From assembly GCA_947652605.1 (NCBI GenBank), contig CANTFG010000004.1, forward strand, positions 62,001 through 126,000: a DNA stretch of 64,000 nt, given 5' to 3'. Positions 14,301-24,699 of the stretch are shown here, piece after piece; positions within the stretch are counted from its first letter, which is position 1, and every line of letters begins with the position of its first letter. This DNA is from Elmis aenea. Lineage: Eukaryota; Arthropoda; Insecta; Coleoptera; Elmidae. A program made the position numbers and the translations under genes. The notes under the pieces were generated by a model. The model saw only the letters and a list, made by a program, of their open reading frames with translations. It ran no database searches and was not told the origin of the DNA.

Positions 14301-17300
14301 GTTCCTGTGATATACAAATCAATAATTAAAATTGTTTAGAAATAGTCGCTCAAGGAACATATGTATTAACTAAAGCACGGTATTTTTAGGAAATTATTAA
14401 AAATTAAAACCAGCCCATTGAAAGACATACGCAAAACAATTGTATTCATGTAAAGAGGCGATGGATAAACTGTTTCTGTGATATACAAATCAATAATTAA
14501 AATTGTTTCGAAATAGTCGCTCAAGGAACATATGTATTAACTAAAGCACGGTATTTTTAGGAAATTATTAAAAATTAAAACCAGCTCATTGAAAGACATA
14601 TGCAAAACAATTGTATTCCTGTAAAGAGGCGATGGATAAACTGTTCCTGTGATATACAAATCAATAATTGAAATTGTTTCGAAATAGTCGCTCAAGAAAC
14701 ATATGTATTAACTAAAGCACGGTATTTTTAGGAAACTATTAAAAATTAAAACCAGCTCTTTGAAAGACATATGCAAAACAATTGTATTCATGTAAAGAGG
14801 CGATGGATAAACTGTTCCTGTGATATACAAATCAATAATTAAAATTGTTTAGAAATAGTCGCTCAAGGAACATATGTATTAACTAAAGCACGGTATTTTT
14901 AGAAAATTATTAAAAATTAAAACCAGCTCATTGAAAGACATATGCAAAACAATTGTATTCATGTAAAGAGGCGATGGATAAACTGTTCCTGTGATATACA
15001 AATCAATAATTAAAATTGTTTAGAAATAGTCGCTCAAGGAACATATGTATTAACTAAAGCACGGTATATTTAGGAAATTATTAAAAATTAAAACCAGCTC
15101 AATGAAAGACATATGCAAAACAATTGTATTCATGTAAAGAAGCGATGGATAAATTGTTCCTGTGATATACAAATCAATAATTAAAATTGTTTAGAAATAG
15201 TCGCTCAAGGAACATATGTATTAACTAAAGCACGGTATTTTTAGGAAATTATTAAAAATTAAAACCAGCTCATTGAAAGACATATGCAAAACAATTGTAT
15301 TCATGTAAAGAGGCGATGGATAAACTGTTTCTGTAATATACAAATCAATAATTAAAATTGTTTCGAAATAGTCGCTCAAGGAACATATGTATTAACTAAA
15401 GCACGGTATTTTTAGGAAATTATTAAAAATTTAAACCAGCTCATTAAAAGACATATGCAAAACAATTGTATTCATGTAAAGTGGCGATGGATAAACTGTT
15501 TCTGTGATATACAAATCAATAATTAAAATTGTTTCGAAATAGTCGCTCAAGGAACATATGTATTAACTAAAGCACGGTATTTTTAGGAAATTATTAAAAA
15601 TTAAAACCAGCTCATTGAAAGACATATGCAAAACAATTGTATTCATGTAAAGAGGCGATGGATAAACTGTTCCTGTGATATACAAATCAATAATTAAAAT
15701 TGTTTAGAAATAGTCGCTCAAGGAACATTATGTATTAACTAAAGCACGGTATTTTTAGGAAATTATTAAAAATTAAAACCAGCTCATTGAACGACATATG
15801 CAAAACAATTGTATTCATGTAAAGAGGCGATGGATAAACTGTTCCTGTGATATACAAATCAATAATTAAAATTGTTTCGAAATAGTCGCTCAAGGAACAC
15901 ATGTATTAACTAAAGCACGGCATTTTTAGGAAATTATTAAAAATTAAAACCAGCTCATTGAAAGACATATGCAAAACAATTGTATTCATGTAAAGAGGCG
16001 ATGGATAAACTGTTCCTGTGATATACAAATCAATAATTAAAATTGTTTAGAAATAGTCGCTCAAGGAACATATGTATTAACTAAAGCACGGTATTTTTAG
16101 GAAATTATTAAAAATTAAAACCAGCTCATTGAAAGACATATGCAAAACAATTGTATTCATGTAAAGAGGCGATGGATAAACTGTTTCTGTGATATACAAA
16201 TCAATAATTGAAATTGTTTCGAAATAGTCGCTCAAGGAACATATGTATTAACTAAAGCACGGTATTTTTAGGAAATTATTAAAAATTAAAACCAGCTCAT
16301 TGAAAGACATATGCAAAACAATTGTATTCATGTAAAGAGGCGATGGATAAACTGTTCCTGTGATATACAAATCAATAATTAAAATTGTGTAGAAATAGTC
16401 GCTCAAGGAACATATATGTATTAACTAAAGCACGGTATTTTTAGGAAATTATTAAAAATTAAAACCAGCTCATTGAAAGACATATGCAAAACAATTGTAT
16501 TCATGTAAAGAAGCGATGGATAAATTGTTCCTGTGATATACAAATCAATAATTAAAATTGTTTAGAAATAGTCGCTCAAGGAACATATGTATTAACTAAA
16601 GCACGGTATTTTTAGGAAATTATTAAAAATTAAAACCAGCTCATTGAAAGACATATGCAAAACAATTGTATTCATGTAAAGAGGCGATGGATAAACTGTT
16701 CCTGTGATATACAAATCAATAATTAAAATTGTTTAGAAATAGTCGCTCAAGGAACATATGTATTAACTAAAGCACGGTATTTTTAGGAAATTATTAAAAA
16801 TTAAAACCAGCTCATTGAAAGACATATGCAAAACAATTGTATTCATGTAAAGAGGCGATGGATAAACTGTTCCTGTGATATATAAATCAATAATTAAAAT
16901 TGTTTCGAAATAGTCGCTCAAGGAACACATGTATTAACTAAAGCACGGCATTTTTAGGAAATTATTAAAAATTAAAACCAGCTCATTGAAAGACATATGC
17001 AAAACAATTGTATTCATGTAAAAAGGCGATGGATAAACTGTTCCTGTGATATACAAATCAATAATTAAAATTGTTTAGAAATAGTAGCTCAAGGAACATA
17101 TGTATTAACTAAAGCACGGTATTTTTAGGAAATTATTAAAAATTAAAACCAGCTCATTGAAAGACATATGCAAAACAATTGTATTCATGTAAAGAGGCGA
17201 TGGATAAACTGTTCCTGTGATATATAAATCAATAATTAAAATTGTTTCGAAATAGTCGCTCAAGGAACACATGTATTAACTAAAGCACGGCATTTTTAGG

Positions 17301-18303
17301 AAATTATTAAAAATTAAAACCAGCTCATTGAAAGACATATGCAAAACAATTGTATTCATGTAAAAAAGCGATGGATAAACTGTTCCTGTGATATACAAAT
17401 CAATAATTAAAATTGTTTAGAAATAGTCGCTCAAGGAACATATGTATTAACTAAAGCACGGTATTTTTAGGAAATTATTAAAAATTAAAACCAGCCCATT
17501 GAAAGACATACGCAAAACAATTGTATTCATGTAAAGAGGCGATGGATAAACTGTTTCTGTGATATACAAATCAATAATTAAAATTGTTTCGAAATAGTCG
17601 CTCAAGGAACATATGTATTAACTAAAGCACGGTATTTTTAGGAAATTATTAAAAATTAAAACCAGCTCATTGAAAGACATATGCAAAACAATTGTATTCC
17701 TGTAAAGAGGCGATGGATAAACTGTTCCTGTGATATACAAATCAATAATTGAAATTGTTTCGAAATAGTCGCTCAAGAAACATATGTATTAACTAAAGCA
17801 CGGTATTTTTAGGAAACTATTAAAAATTAAAACCAGCTCTTTGAAAGACATATGCAAAACAATTGTATTCATGTAAAGAGGCGATGGATAAACTGTTCCT
17901 GTGATATACAAATCAATAATTAAAATTGTTTAGAAATAGTCGCTCAAGGAACATATGTATTAACTAAAGCACGGTATTTTTAGAAAATTATTAAAAATTA
18001 AAACCAGCTCATTGAAAGACATATGCAAAACAATTGTATTCATGTAAAGAGGCGATGGATAAACTGTTCCTGTGATATACAAATCAATAATTAAAATTGT
18101 TTAGAAATAGTCGCTCAAGGAACATAAATGTATTAACTAAAGCACGGTATATTTAGGAAATTATTAAAAATTAAAACCAGCTCATTGAAAGACATATGCA
18201 AAACAATTGTATTCATGTAAAGAAGCGATGGATAAATTGTTCCTGTGATATACAAATCAATAATTAAAATTGTTTAGAAATAGTCGCTCAAGGAACATAT
18301 GTA

Positions 18304-18307
18304 TTAA
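18304..18307. repeat. TTAA target-site duplication, left
   Basis: This TTAA belongs to the monomer sequence GTATTAACTAAAG, which is split here. The matching TTAA is at 19562-19565. A duplicated TTAA is the hallmark of piggyBac-superfamily insertion. Confidence 0.95.
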
Positions 18308-18320
18308 CCCATTAAACGCC
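18308..18320 (+). repeat. piggyBac terminal inverted repeat, left end
   Basis: CCCATTAAACGCC directly follows the left TTAA. It matches the reverse complement of the right end (CCCATTTAGCGCC) at 11 of 13 bases. This is the end beyond the 3' side of the minus-strand transposase remnant. Confidence 0.9.
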
Positions 18321-18434
18321 AAGCATTAAAATACCGGTTTGATTTCGAATTTTTGTTAATATTCTATCTGATTAGGGTCCAATTAAGACATTTCTGTAGT
18401 TTTTTGGAAAAAAATTTCTTTATATTCTACGAAA

Positions 18435-18462
18435 ATTAATGTTGCGTTAACGCATCAATGGC
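18435..18462 (+). repeat. Subterminal repeat of piggyBac element, left copy
   Basis: A 28-bp sequence beginning ATTAATGTTGC and ending GCATCAATGGC, with the perfect 12-bp palindrome TGCGTTAACGCA at its core. It is repeated exactly at 19524-19551 beside the right terminal repeat. By analogy with the internal inverted repeats of known piggyBac elements it may be a transposase-binding site (inference). It lies 114 bp inside the left terminal repeat. Confidence 0.85.
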
Positions 18463-18514
18463 ATATAGTAGTAGTAATTGGGAAAAAATAAAATGTTTGT
18501 TTTTATAATGTTTT

Positions 18515-18520
18515 TTTATT
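18515..18520 (-). promoter_or_regulatory. Possible polyadenylation signal of the transposase remnant
   Basis: TTTATT on the plus strand reads AATAAA on the minus strand, about 100 nt past the transposase stop codon and before the left end of the element. The region is so AT-rich that the hexamer could be chance. Confidence 0.3.
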
Positions 18521-18617
18521 TATTTTTATATAATTATATGTTTTATGAGTATAAATATTTAAAAACGAAAAATTTAAAACGAAAAAAAAAAAGAAATTCT
18601 AAAAGAATATAAAAATA

Positions 18618-19029
18618 TTAAAATTTATGAAATTCATGAAAACAATTTGCATGTAGGTGAACTTTACACTTTTGGCAAATGAAAACAGTCTGGCTTTTAC
18701 AAAGTCTACATCTTCTTCTTTTACCTTCTAGATTATGTTGAATCACATGATCAACTCTATCTTTTCTCACTTCTTTAGGTAGTTCTGCTTTAGATGGTCT
18801 TCCTTTATTATTGCTATTATTTTGTAAATTCCTTCCTGCTTGTGTTTCAACTGAATCATCATTGTTTATAAGAGACAATGCAATATATGAACGGAATTCT
18901 AACATTTGGTGGGATAATAACAACATCAATCTCATTATCTTCATAAATATTTTCTATTTCCGCTTCAAGTTCTTTTATTGTCAGAGGTCTATGTTTATCA
19001 AAATCATATTTCCTTTTATTATTACTCAT
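18618..19029 (-). pseudogene. piggyBac transposase remnant: N- and C-terminal ends joined out of frame
   Basis: On the minus strand an ATG at 19029 opens a 56-codon frame (19029-18859, ending in TGA). It starts MSNNKRKYDF and includes ELEAEIENIYEDNEIDVVII followed by PPNV, the acidic start typical of piggyBac transposases. A second frame, shifted by one base, ends at the stop at 18618-18620. From LEFRSYIALSLIN onward it matches the family's C-terminus: GRPSK, then RKDRVDHVIQH, then a cysteine-rich zinc-binding tail with CxxC (RCRLCK), a second CxxC (ICQKCK), LH, NCF and a final FH. The aspartate-bearing catalytic core is absent. The deletion junction should lie near 18885-18905, where similarity passes from one frame to the other. 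An uninterrupted 108-codon frame starting at an ATG at 18944 covers the C-terminal part, but its first 12 or so residues are the N-terminal coding DNA read in the wrong frame. No working transposase is encoded. Confidence 0.88.
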
Positions 19030-19184
19030 ATTTTACAAGAATTACACTAACTTACACAATAACAAACACTTAACGCATCCATACAATATAACTGCAGGCA
19101 TGAACAAACTCGCACTTAAGTTGTAAACTCGCGCAACACTTAGATATAATATACTACCGTATGTACGTCTATACCACACAAACT

Positions 19185-19208
19185 GCCGTTGATGCGAAAA
19201 CGCAACAT
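19185..19208 (-). repeat. Diverged inverted copy of the piggyBac subterminal repeat
   Basis: GCCGTTGATGCG followed by AAAACGCAACAT is the reverse complement of the subterminal repeat at 21 of 24 positions. Two of the three differences replace the TT of the central GTTAAC, which breaks the palindrome. It lies about 155 bp upstream of the transposase start codon, so it could also have served in autoregulation (inference). Confidence 0.7.
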
Positions 19209-19523
19209 AATGTTCTTATCTAAAAATCTCTGAATTGATTAATTTTTTTTTACACATAATTTTTTTGTTAGTACTAGAAAGACACTTTTATTGTAAACTC
19301 AGCTTAAATCATATCTCAGAATTTCAAGAAAGAAAATATGCATGACGAAATTATTAAAATTATTATTCTCTAAATTAAAACTTTTTGGTTATTGTAAAAA
19401 GCATTAAACAATAAGTTTAAAATATTATAAAAAATATTCTTAGATAAAATTGACCTTCTACAAAAATATGCTGACAAGAATTTTACAATAAACAATTATT
19501 TAGTTACTAAAAAAAAATAAACA

Positions 19524-19551
19524 ATTAATGTTGCGTTAACGCATCAATGGC
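19524..19551 (+). repeat. Subterminal repeat of piggyBac element, right copy
   Basis: Identical over 28 bp to 18435-18462 and in the same orientation, with the same TGCGTTAACGCA palindrome. It runs straight into, and overlaps by three bases, the right terminal repeat, so the two ends differ strongly in spacing between terminal and subterminal repeats (114 bp left, none right). Asymmetric spacing is also a feature of the well-studied piggyBac ends. Confidence 0.85.
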
Positions 19552-19561
19552 GCTAAATGGG
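19549..19561 (-). repeat. piggyBac terminal inverted repeat, right end
   Basis: GGCGCTAAATGGG directly precedes the right TTAA. It is the partner of 18308-18320 with 2 mismatches in 13. Confidence 0.9.
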
Positions 19562-19565
19562 TTAA
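19562..19565. repeat. TTAA target-site duplication, right
   Basis: The monomer resumes here as TTAACTAAAGCACGG in register with the copy broken at 18304. Confidence 0.95.
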
Positions 19566-22500
19566 CTAAAGCACGGTATTTTTAGGAAATTATTAAAAAT
19601 TAAAACCAGCTCATTGAAAGACATATGCAAAACAATTGTATTCATGTAAAGAGGCGATGGATAAACTGTTTCTGTAATATACAAATCAATAATTAAAATT
19701 GTTTCGAAATAGTCGCTCAAGGAACATATGTATTAACTAAAGCACGGTATTTTTAGGAAATTATTAAAAATTTAAACCAGCTCATTAAAAGACATATGCA
19801 AAACAATTGTATTCATGTAAAGTGGCGATGGATAAACTGTTTCTGTGATATACAAATCAATAATTAAAATTGTTTCGAAATAGTCGCTCAAGGAACATAT
19901 GTATTAACTAAAGCACGGTATTTTTAGGAAATTATTAAAAATTAAAACCAGCTCATTGAAAGACATATGCAAAACAATTGTATTCATGTAAAGAGGCGAT
20001 GGATAAACTGTTCCTGTGATATACAAATCAATAATTAAAATTGTTTAGAAATAGTCGCTCAAGGAACATTATGTATTAACTAAAGCACGGTATTTTTAGG
20101 AAATTATTAAAAATTAAAACCAGCTCATTGAACGACATATGCAAAACAATTGTATTCATGTAAAGAGGCGATGGATAAACTGTTCCTGTGATATACAAAT
20201 CAATAATTAAAATTGTTTCGAAATAGTCGCTCAAGGAACACATGTATTAACTAAAGCACGGCATTTTTAGGAAATTATTAAAAATTAAAACCAGCTCATT
20301 GAAAGACATATGCAAAACAATTGTATTCATGTAAAGAGGCGATGGATAAACTGTTCCTGTGATATACAAATCAATAATTAAAATTGTTTAGAAATAGTCG
20401 CTCAAGGAACATATGTATTAACTAAAGCACGGTATTTTTAGGAAATTATTAAAAATTAAAACCAGCTCATTGAAAGACATATGCAAAACAATTGTATTCA
20501 TGTAAAGAGGCGATGGATAAACTGTTTCTGTGATATACAAATCAATAATTGAAATTGTTTCGAAATAGTCGCTCAAGGAACATATGTATTAACTAAAGCA
20601 CGGTATTTTTAGGAAATTATTAAAAATTAAAACCAGCTCATTGAAAGACATATGCAAAACAATTGTATTCATGTAAAGAGGCGATGGATAAACTGTTCCT
20701 GTGATATACAAATCAATAATTAAAATTGTGTAGAAATAGTCGCTCAAGGAACATATATGTATTAACTAAAGCACGGTATTTTTAGGAAATTATTAAAAAT
20801 TAAAACCAGCTCATTGAAAGACATATGCAAAACAATTGTATTCATGTAAAGAAGCGATGGATAAATTGTTCCTGTGATATACAAATCAATAATTAAAATT
20901 GTTTAGAAATAGTCGCTCAAGGAACATATGTATTAACTAAAGCACGGTATTTTTAGGAAATTATTAAAAATTAAAACCAGCTCATTGAAAGACATATGCA
21001 AAACAATTGTATTCATGTAAAGAGGCGATGGATAAACTGTTTCTGTAATATACAAATCAATAATTAAAATTGTTTCGAAATAGTCGCTCAAGGAACATAT
21101 GTATTAACTAAAGCACGGTATTTTTAGGAAATTATTAAAAATTTAAACCAGCTCATTAAAAGACATATGCAAAACAATTGTATTCATGTAAAGTGGCGAT
21201 GGATAAACTGTTTCTGTGATATACAAATCAATAATTAAAATTGTTTCGAAATAGTCGCTCAAGGAACATATGTATTAACTAAAGCACGGTATTTTTAGGA
21301 AATTATTAAAAATTAAAACCAGCTCATTGAAAGACATATGCAAAACAATTGTATTCATGTAAAGAGGCGATGGATAAACTGTTCCTGTGATATACAAATC
21401 AATAATTAAAATTGTTTCGAAATAGTCACTCAAGGAACACATGTATTAACTAAAGCACGGCATTTTTAGGAAATTATTAAAAATTAAAACCAGCTCATTG
21501 AAAGACATATGCAAAACAATTGTATTCATGTAAAGAGGCGATGGATAAACTGTTCCTGTGATATACAAATCAATAATTAAAATTGTTTAGAAATAGTCGC
21601 TCAAGGAACATATGTATTAACTAAAGCACGGTATTTTTAGGAAATTATTAAAAATTAAAACCAGCCCATTGAAAGACATACGCAAAACAATTGTATTCAT
21701 GTAAAGAGGCGATGGATAAACTGTTTCTGTGATATACAAATCAATAATTAAAATTGTTTCGAAATAGTCGCTCAAGGAACATATGTATTAACTAAAGCAC
21801 GGTATTTTTAGGAAATTATTAAAAATTAAAACCAGCTCATTGAAAGACATATGCAAAACAATTGTATTCCTGTAAAGAGGCGATGGATAAACTGTTCCTG
21901 TGATATACAAATCAATAATTGAAATTGTTTCGAAATAGTCGCTCAAGAAACATATGTATTAACTAAAGCACGGTATTTTTAGGAAACTATTAAAAATTAA
22001 AACCAGCTCTTTGAAAGACATATGCAAAACAATTGTATTCATGTAAAGAGGCGATGGATAAACTGTTCCTGTGATATACAAATCAATAATTAAAATTGTT
22101 TAGAAATAGTCGCTCAAGGAACATATGTATTAACTAAAGCACGGTATTTTTAGAAAATTATTAAAAATTAAAACCAGCTCATTGAAAGACATATGCAAAA
22201 CAATTGTATTCATGTAAAGAGGCGATGGATAAACTGTTCCTGTGATATACAAATCAATAATTAAAATTGTTTAGAAATAGTCGCTCAAGGAACATATGTA
22301 TTAACTAAAGCACGGTATATTTAGGAAATTATTAAAAATTAAAACCAGCTCAATGAAAGACATATGCAAAACAATTGTATTCATGTAAAGAAGCGATGGA
22401 TAAATTGTTCCTGTGATATACAAATCAATAATTAAAATTGTTTAGAAATAGTCGCTCAAGGAACATATGTATTAACTAAAGCACGGTATTTTTAGGAAAT

Positions 22501-24699
22501 TATTAAAAATTAAAACCAGCTCATTGAAAGACATATGCAAAACAATTGTATTCATGTAAAGAGGCGATGGATAAACTGTTTCTGTAATATACAAATCAAT
22601 AATTAAAATTGTTTCGAAATAGTCGCTCAAGGAACATATGTATTAACTAAAGCACGGTATTTTTAGGAAATTATTAAAAATTTAAACCAGCTCATTAAAA
22701 GACATATGCAAAACAATTGTATTCATGTAAAGTGGCGATGGATAAACTGTTTCTGTGATATACAAATCAATAATTAAAATTGTTTCGAAATAGTCGCTCA
22801 AGGAACATATGTATTAACTAAAGCACGGTATTTTTAGGAAATTATTAAAAATTAAAACCAGCTCATTGAAAGACATATGCAAAACAATTGTATTCATGTA
22901 AAGAGGCGATGGATAAACTGTTCCTGTGATATACAAATCAATAATTAAAATTGTTTAGAAATAGTCGCTCAAGGAACATTATGTATTAACTAAAGCACGG
23001 TATTTTTAGGAAATTATTAAAAATTAAAACCAGCTCATTGAACGACATATGCAAAACAATTGTATTCATGTAAAGAGGCGATGGATAAACTGTTCCTGTG
23101 ATATACAAATCAATAATTAAAATTGTTTCGAAATAGTCGCTCAAGGAACACATGTATTAACTAAAGCACGGCATTTTTAGGAAATTATTAAAAATTAAAA
23201 CCAGCTCATTGAAAGACATATGCAAAACAATTGTATTCATGTAAAGAGGCGATGGATAAACTGTTCCTGTGATATACAAATCAATAATTAAAATTGTTTA
23301 GAAATAGTCGCTCAAGGAACATATGTATTAACTAAAGCACGGTATTTTTAGGAAATTATTAAAAATTAAAACCAGCTCATTGAAAGACATATGCAAAACA
23401 ATTGTATTCATGTAAAGAGGCGATGGATAAACTGTTTCTGTGATATACAAATCAATAATTGAAATTGTTTCGAAATAGTCGCTCAAGGAACATATGTATT
23501 AACTAAAGCACGGTATTTTTAGGAAATTATTAAAAATTAAAACCAGCTCATTGAAAGACATATGCAAAACAATTGTATTCATGTAAAGAGGCGATGGATA
23601 AACTGTTCCTGTGATATACAAATCAATAATTAAAATTGTGTAGAAATAGTCGCTCAAGGAACATATATGTATTAACTAAAGCACGGTATTTTTAGGAAAT
23701 TATTAAAAATTAAAACCAGCTCATTGAAAGACATATGCAAAACAATTGTATTCATGTAAAGAAGCGATGGATAAATTGTTCCTGTGATATACAAATCAAT
23801 AATTAAAATTGTTTAGAAATAGTCGCTCAAGGAACATATGTATTAACTAAAGCACGGTATTTTTAGGAAATTATTAAAAATTAAAACCAGCTCATTGAAA
23901 GACATATGCAAAACAATTGTATTCATGTAAAGAGGCGATGGATAAACTGTTTCTGTAATATACAAATCAATAATTAAAATTGTTTCGAAATAGTCGCTCA
24001 AGGAACATATGTATTAACTAAAGCACGGTATTTTTAGGAAATTATTAAAAATTTAAACCAGCTCATTAAAAGACATATGCAAAACAATTGTATTCATGTA
24101 AAGTGGCGATGGATAAACTGTTTCTGTGATATACAAATCAATAATTAAAATTGTTTCGAAATAGTCGCTCAAGGAACATATGTATTAACTAAAGCACGGT
24201 ATTTTTAGGAAATTATTAAAAATTAAAACCAGCTCATTGAAAGACATATGCAAAACAATTGTATTCATGTAAAGAGGCGATGGATAAACTGTTCCTGTGA
24301 TATACAAATCAATAATTAAAATTGTTTCGAAATAGTCGCTCAAGGAACACATGTATTAACTAAAGCACGGCATTTTTAGGAAATTATTAAAAATTAAAAC
24401 CAGCTCATTGAAAGACATATGCAAAACAATTGTATTCATGTAAAGAGGCGATGGATAAACTGCTCCTGTGATATACAAATCAATAATTAAAATTGTTTAG
24501 AAATAGTCGCTCAAGGAACATATGTATTAACTAAAGCACGGTATTTTTAGGAAATTATTAAAAATTAAAACCAGCTCATTGAAAGACATATGCAAAACAA
24601 TTGTATTCATGTAAAGAGGCGATGGATAAACTGTTTCTGTGATATACAAATCAATAATTGAAATTGTTTCGAAATAGTCGCTCAAGGAACATATGTATT

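Larger units (their letters stand above)
1..18307. repeat. 171-bp satellite array, segment 1
   Basis: About 107 head-to-tail monomers run from the window edge to the piggyBac insertion. The landmark AAAGCACGG recurs at 1, 172, 343 and onward in 171-bp steps. Copies differ by a few substitutions, chiefly at five places: the CGGTATTTTT stretch, the GAGGCG stretch, TTCCTG versus TTTCTG, AATTAAAATT versus AATTGAAATT, and the TTTCG/TTTAG/TTCAG/TGTAG position. No gene is present in this segment. The array continues off the left edge of the window. Confidence 0.99.
18308..19561 (-). mobile_element. Non-autonomous piggyBac-family element, internally deleted (1254 bp)
   Basis: The element interrupts one satellite monomer exactly at TTAA, and the TTAA is present on both sides. 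It begins CCCATTAAACGCC and ends GGCGCTAAATGGG, which are 13-bp terminal inverted repeats with 11 matches and the CCC...GGG ends typical of piggyBac. Inside it carries subterminal palindromic repeats and, on the minus strand, the N-terminal and C-terminal coding ends of a piggyBac transposase without the catalytic core between them. A full-length relative would be expected at roughly 2.5-3 kb, so most of the coding region is gone and any mobility would need transposase supplied from elsewhere. The homologous monomer in the sister block (TTAA at 12311-12314) is uninterrupted, so the insertion is younger than that duplication. Confidence 0.93.
19030..19561. other. 5' non-coding end of the piggyBac element
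   Basis: These 532 bp lie upstream of the minus-strand transposase start and reach the right terminal repeat. They would hold the promoter of the original gene, but I see only AT-rich sequence, including TAGATATAATATACT at 19141-19155 about 115 bp upstream of the ATG, which could be a TATA-like element. The only clear structures are the subterminal repeats at 19185-19208 and 19524-19551. No open reading frame here looks real. Confidence 0.6.
10960..23940. repeat. Tandemly duplicated block of about 5.7-6 kb, interrupted by piggyBac in the second copy
   Basis: The block at about 10.96-16.69 kb recurs from about 16.95 to 23.94 kb. The offset is 5993 bp before the piggyBac element (AAATAGTAGC at 11086 and 17079; ACATAAATG near 12132 and 18125). 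After it the offset is 7251 bp (AGGAACATTA at 12811 and 20062; AATGAAAGAC at 15101 and 22352). The difference of 1258 bp equals the element plus one TTAA. A second period of 2912 bp (17 monomers plus 5 bp) lies inside: the CCTGTAAAGA variant is at 11706 and 14618, and again at 17699 and 21869 once the insertion is subtracted. Confidence 0.85.

Noticed and set aside
18618..18944. 108-residue frame taken as a complete small gene starting at its first ATG
   Set aside because: The first residues are the N-terminal transposase coding DNA read in the wrong frame. Only the part from about LEFRSYIAL onward resembles the family, so it is a gene remnant.
18811..19050. 79-residue plus-strand reading frame inside the piggyBac element
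   Set aside because: It lies antisense over the transposase remnant, which has recognisable family motifs on the other strand. The plus-strand product is low-complexity and hydrophobic with no motif.
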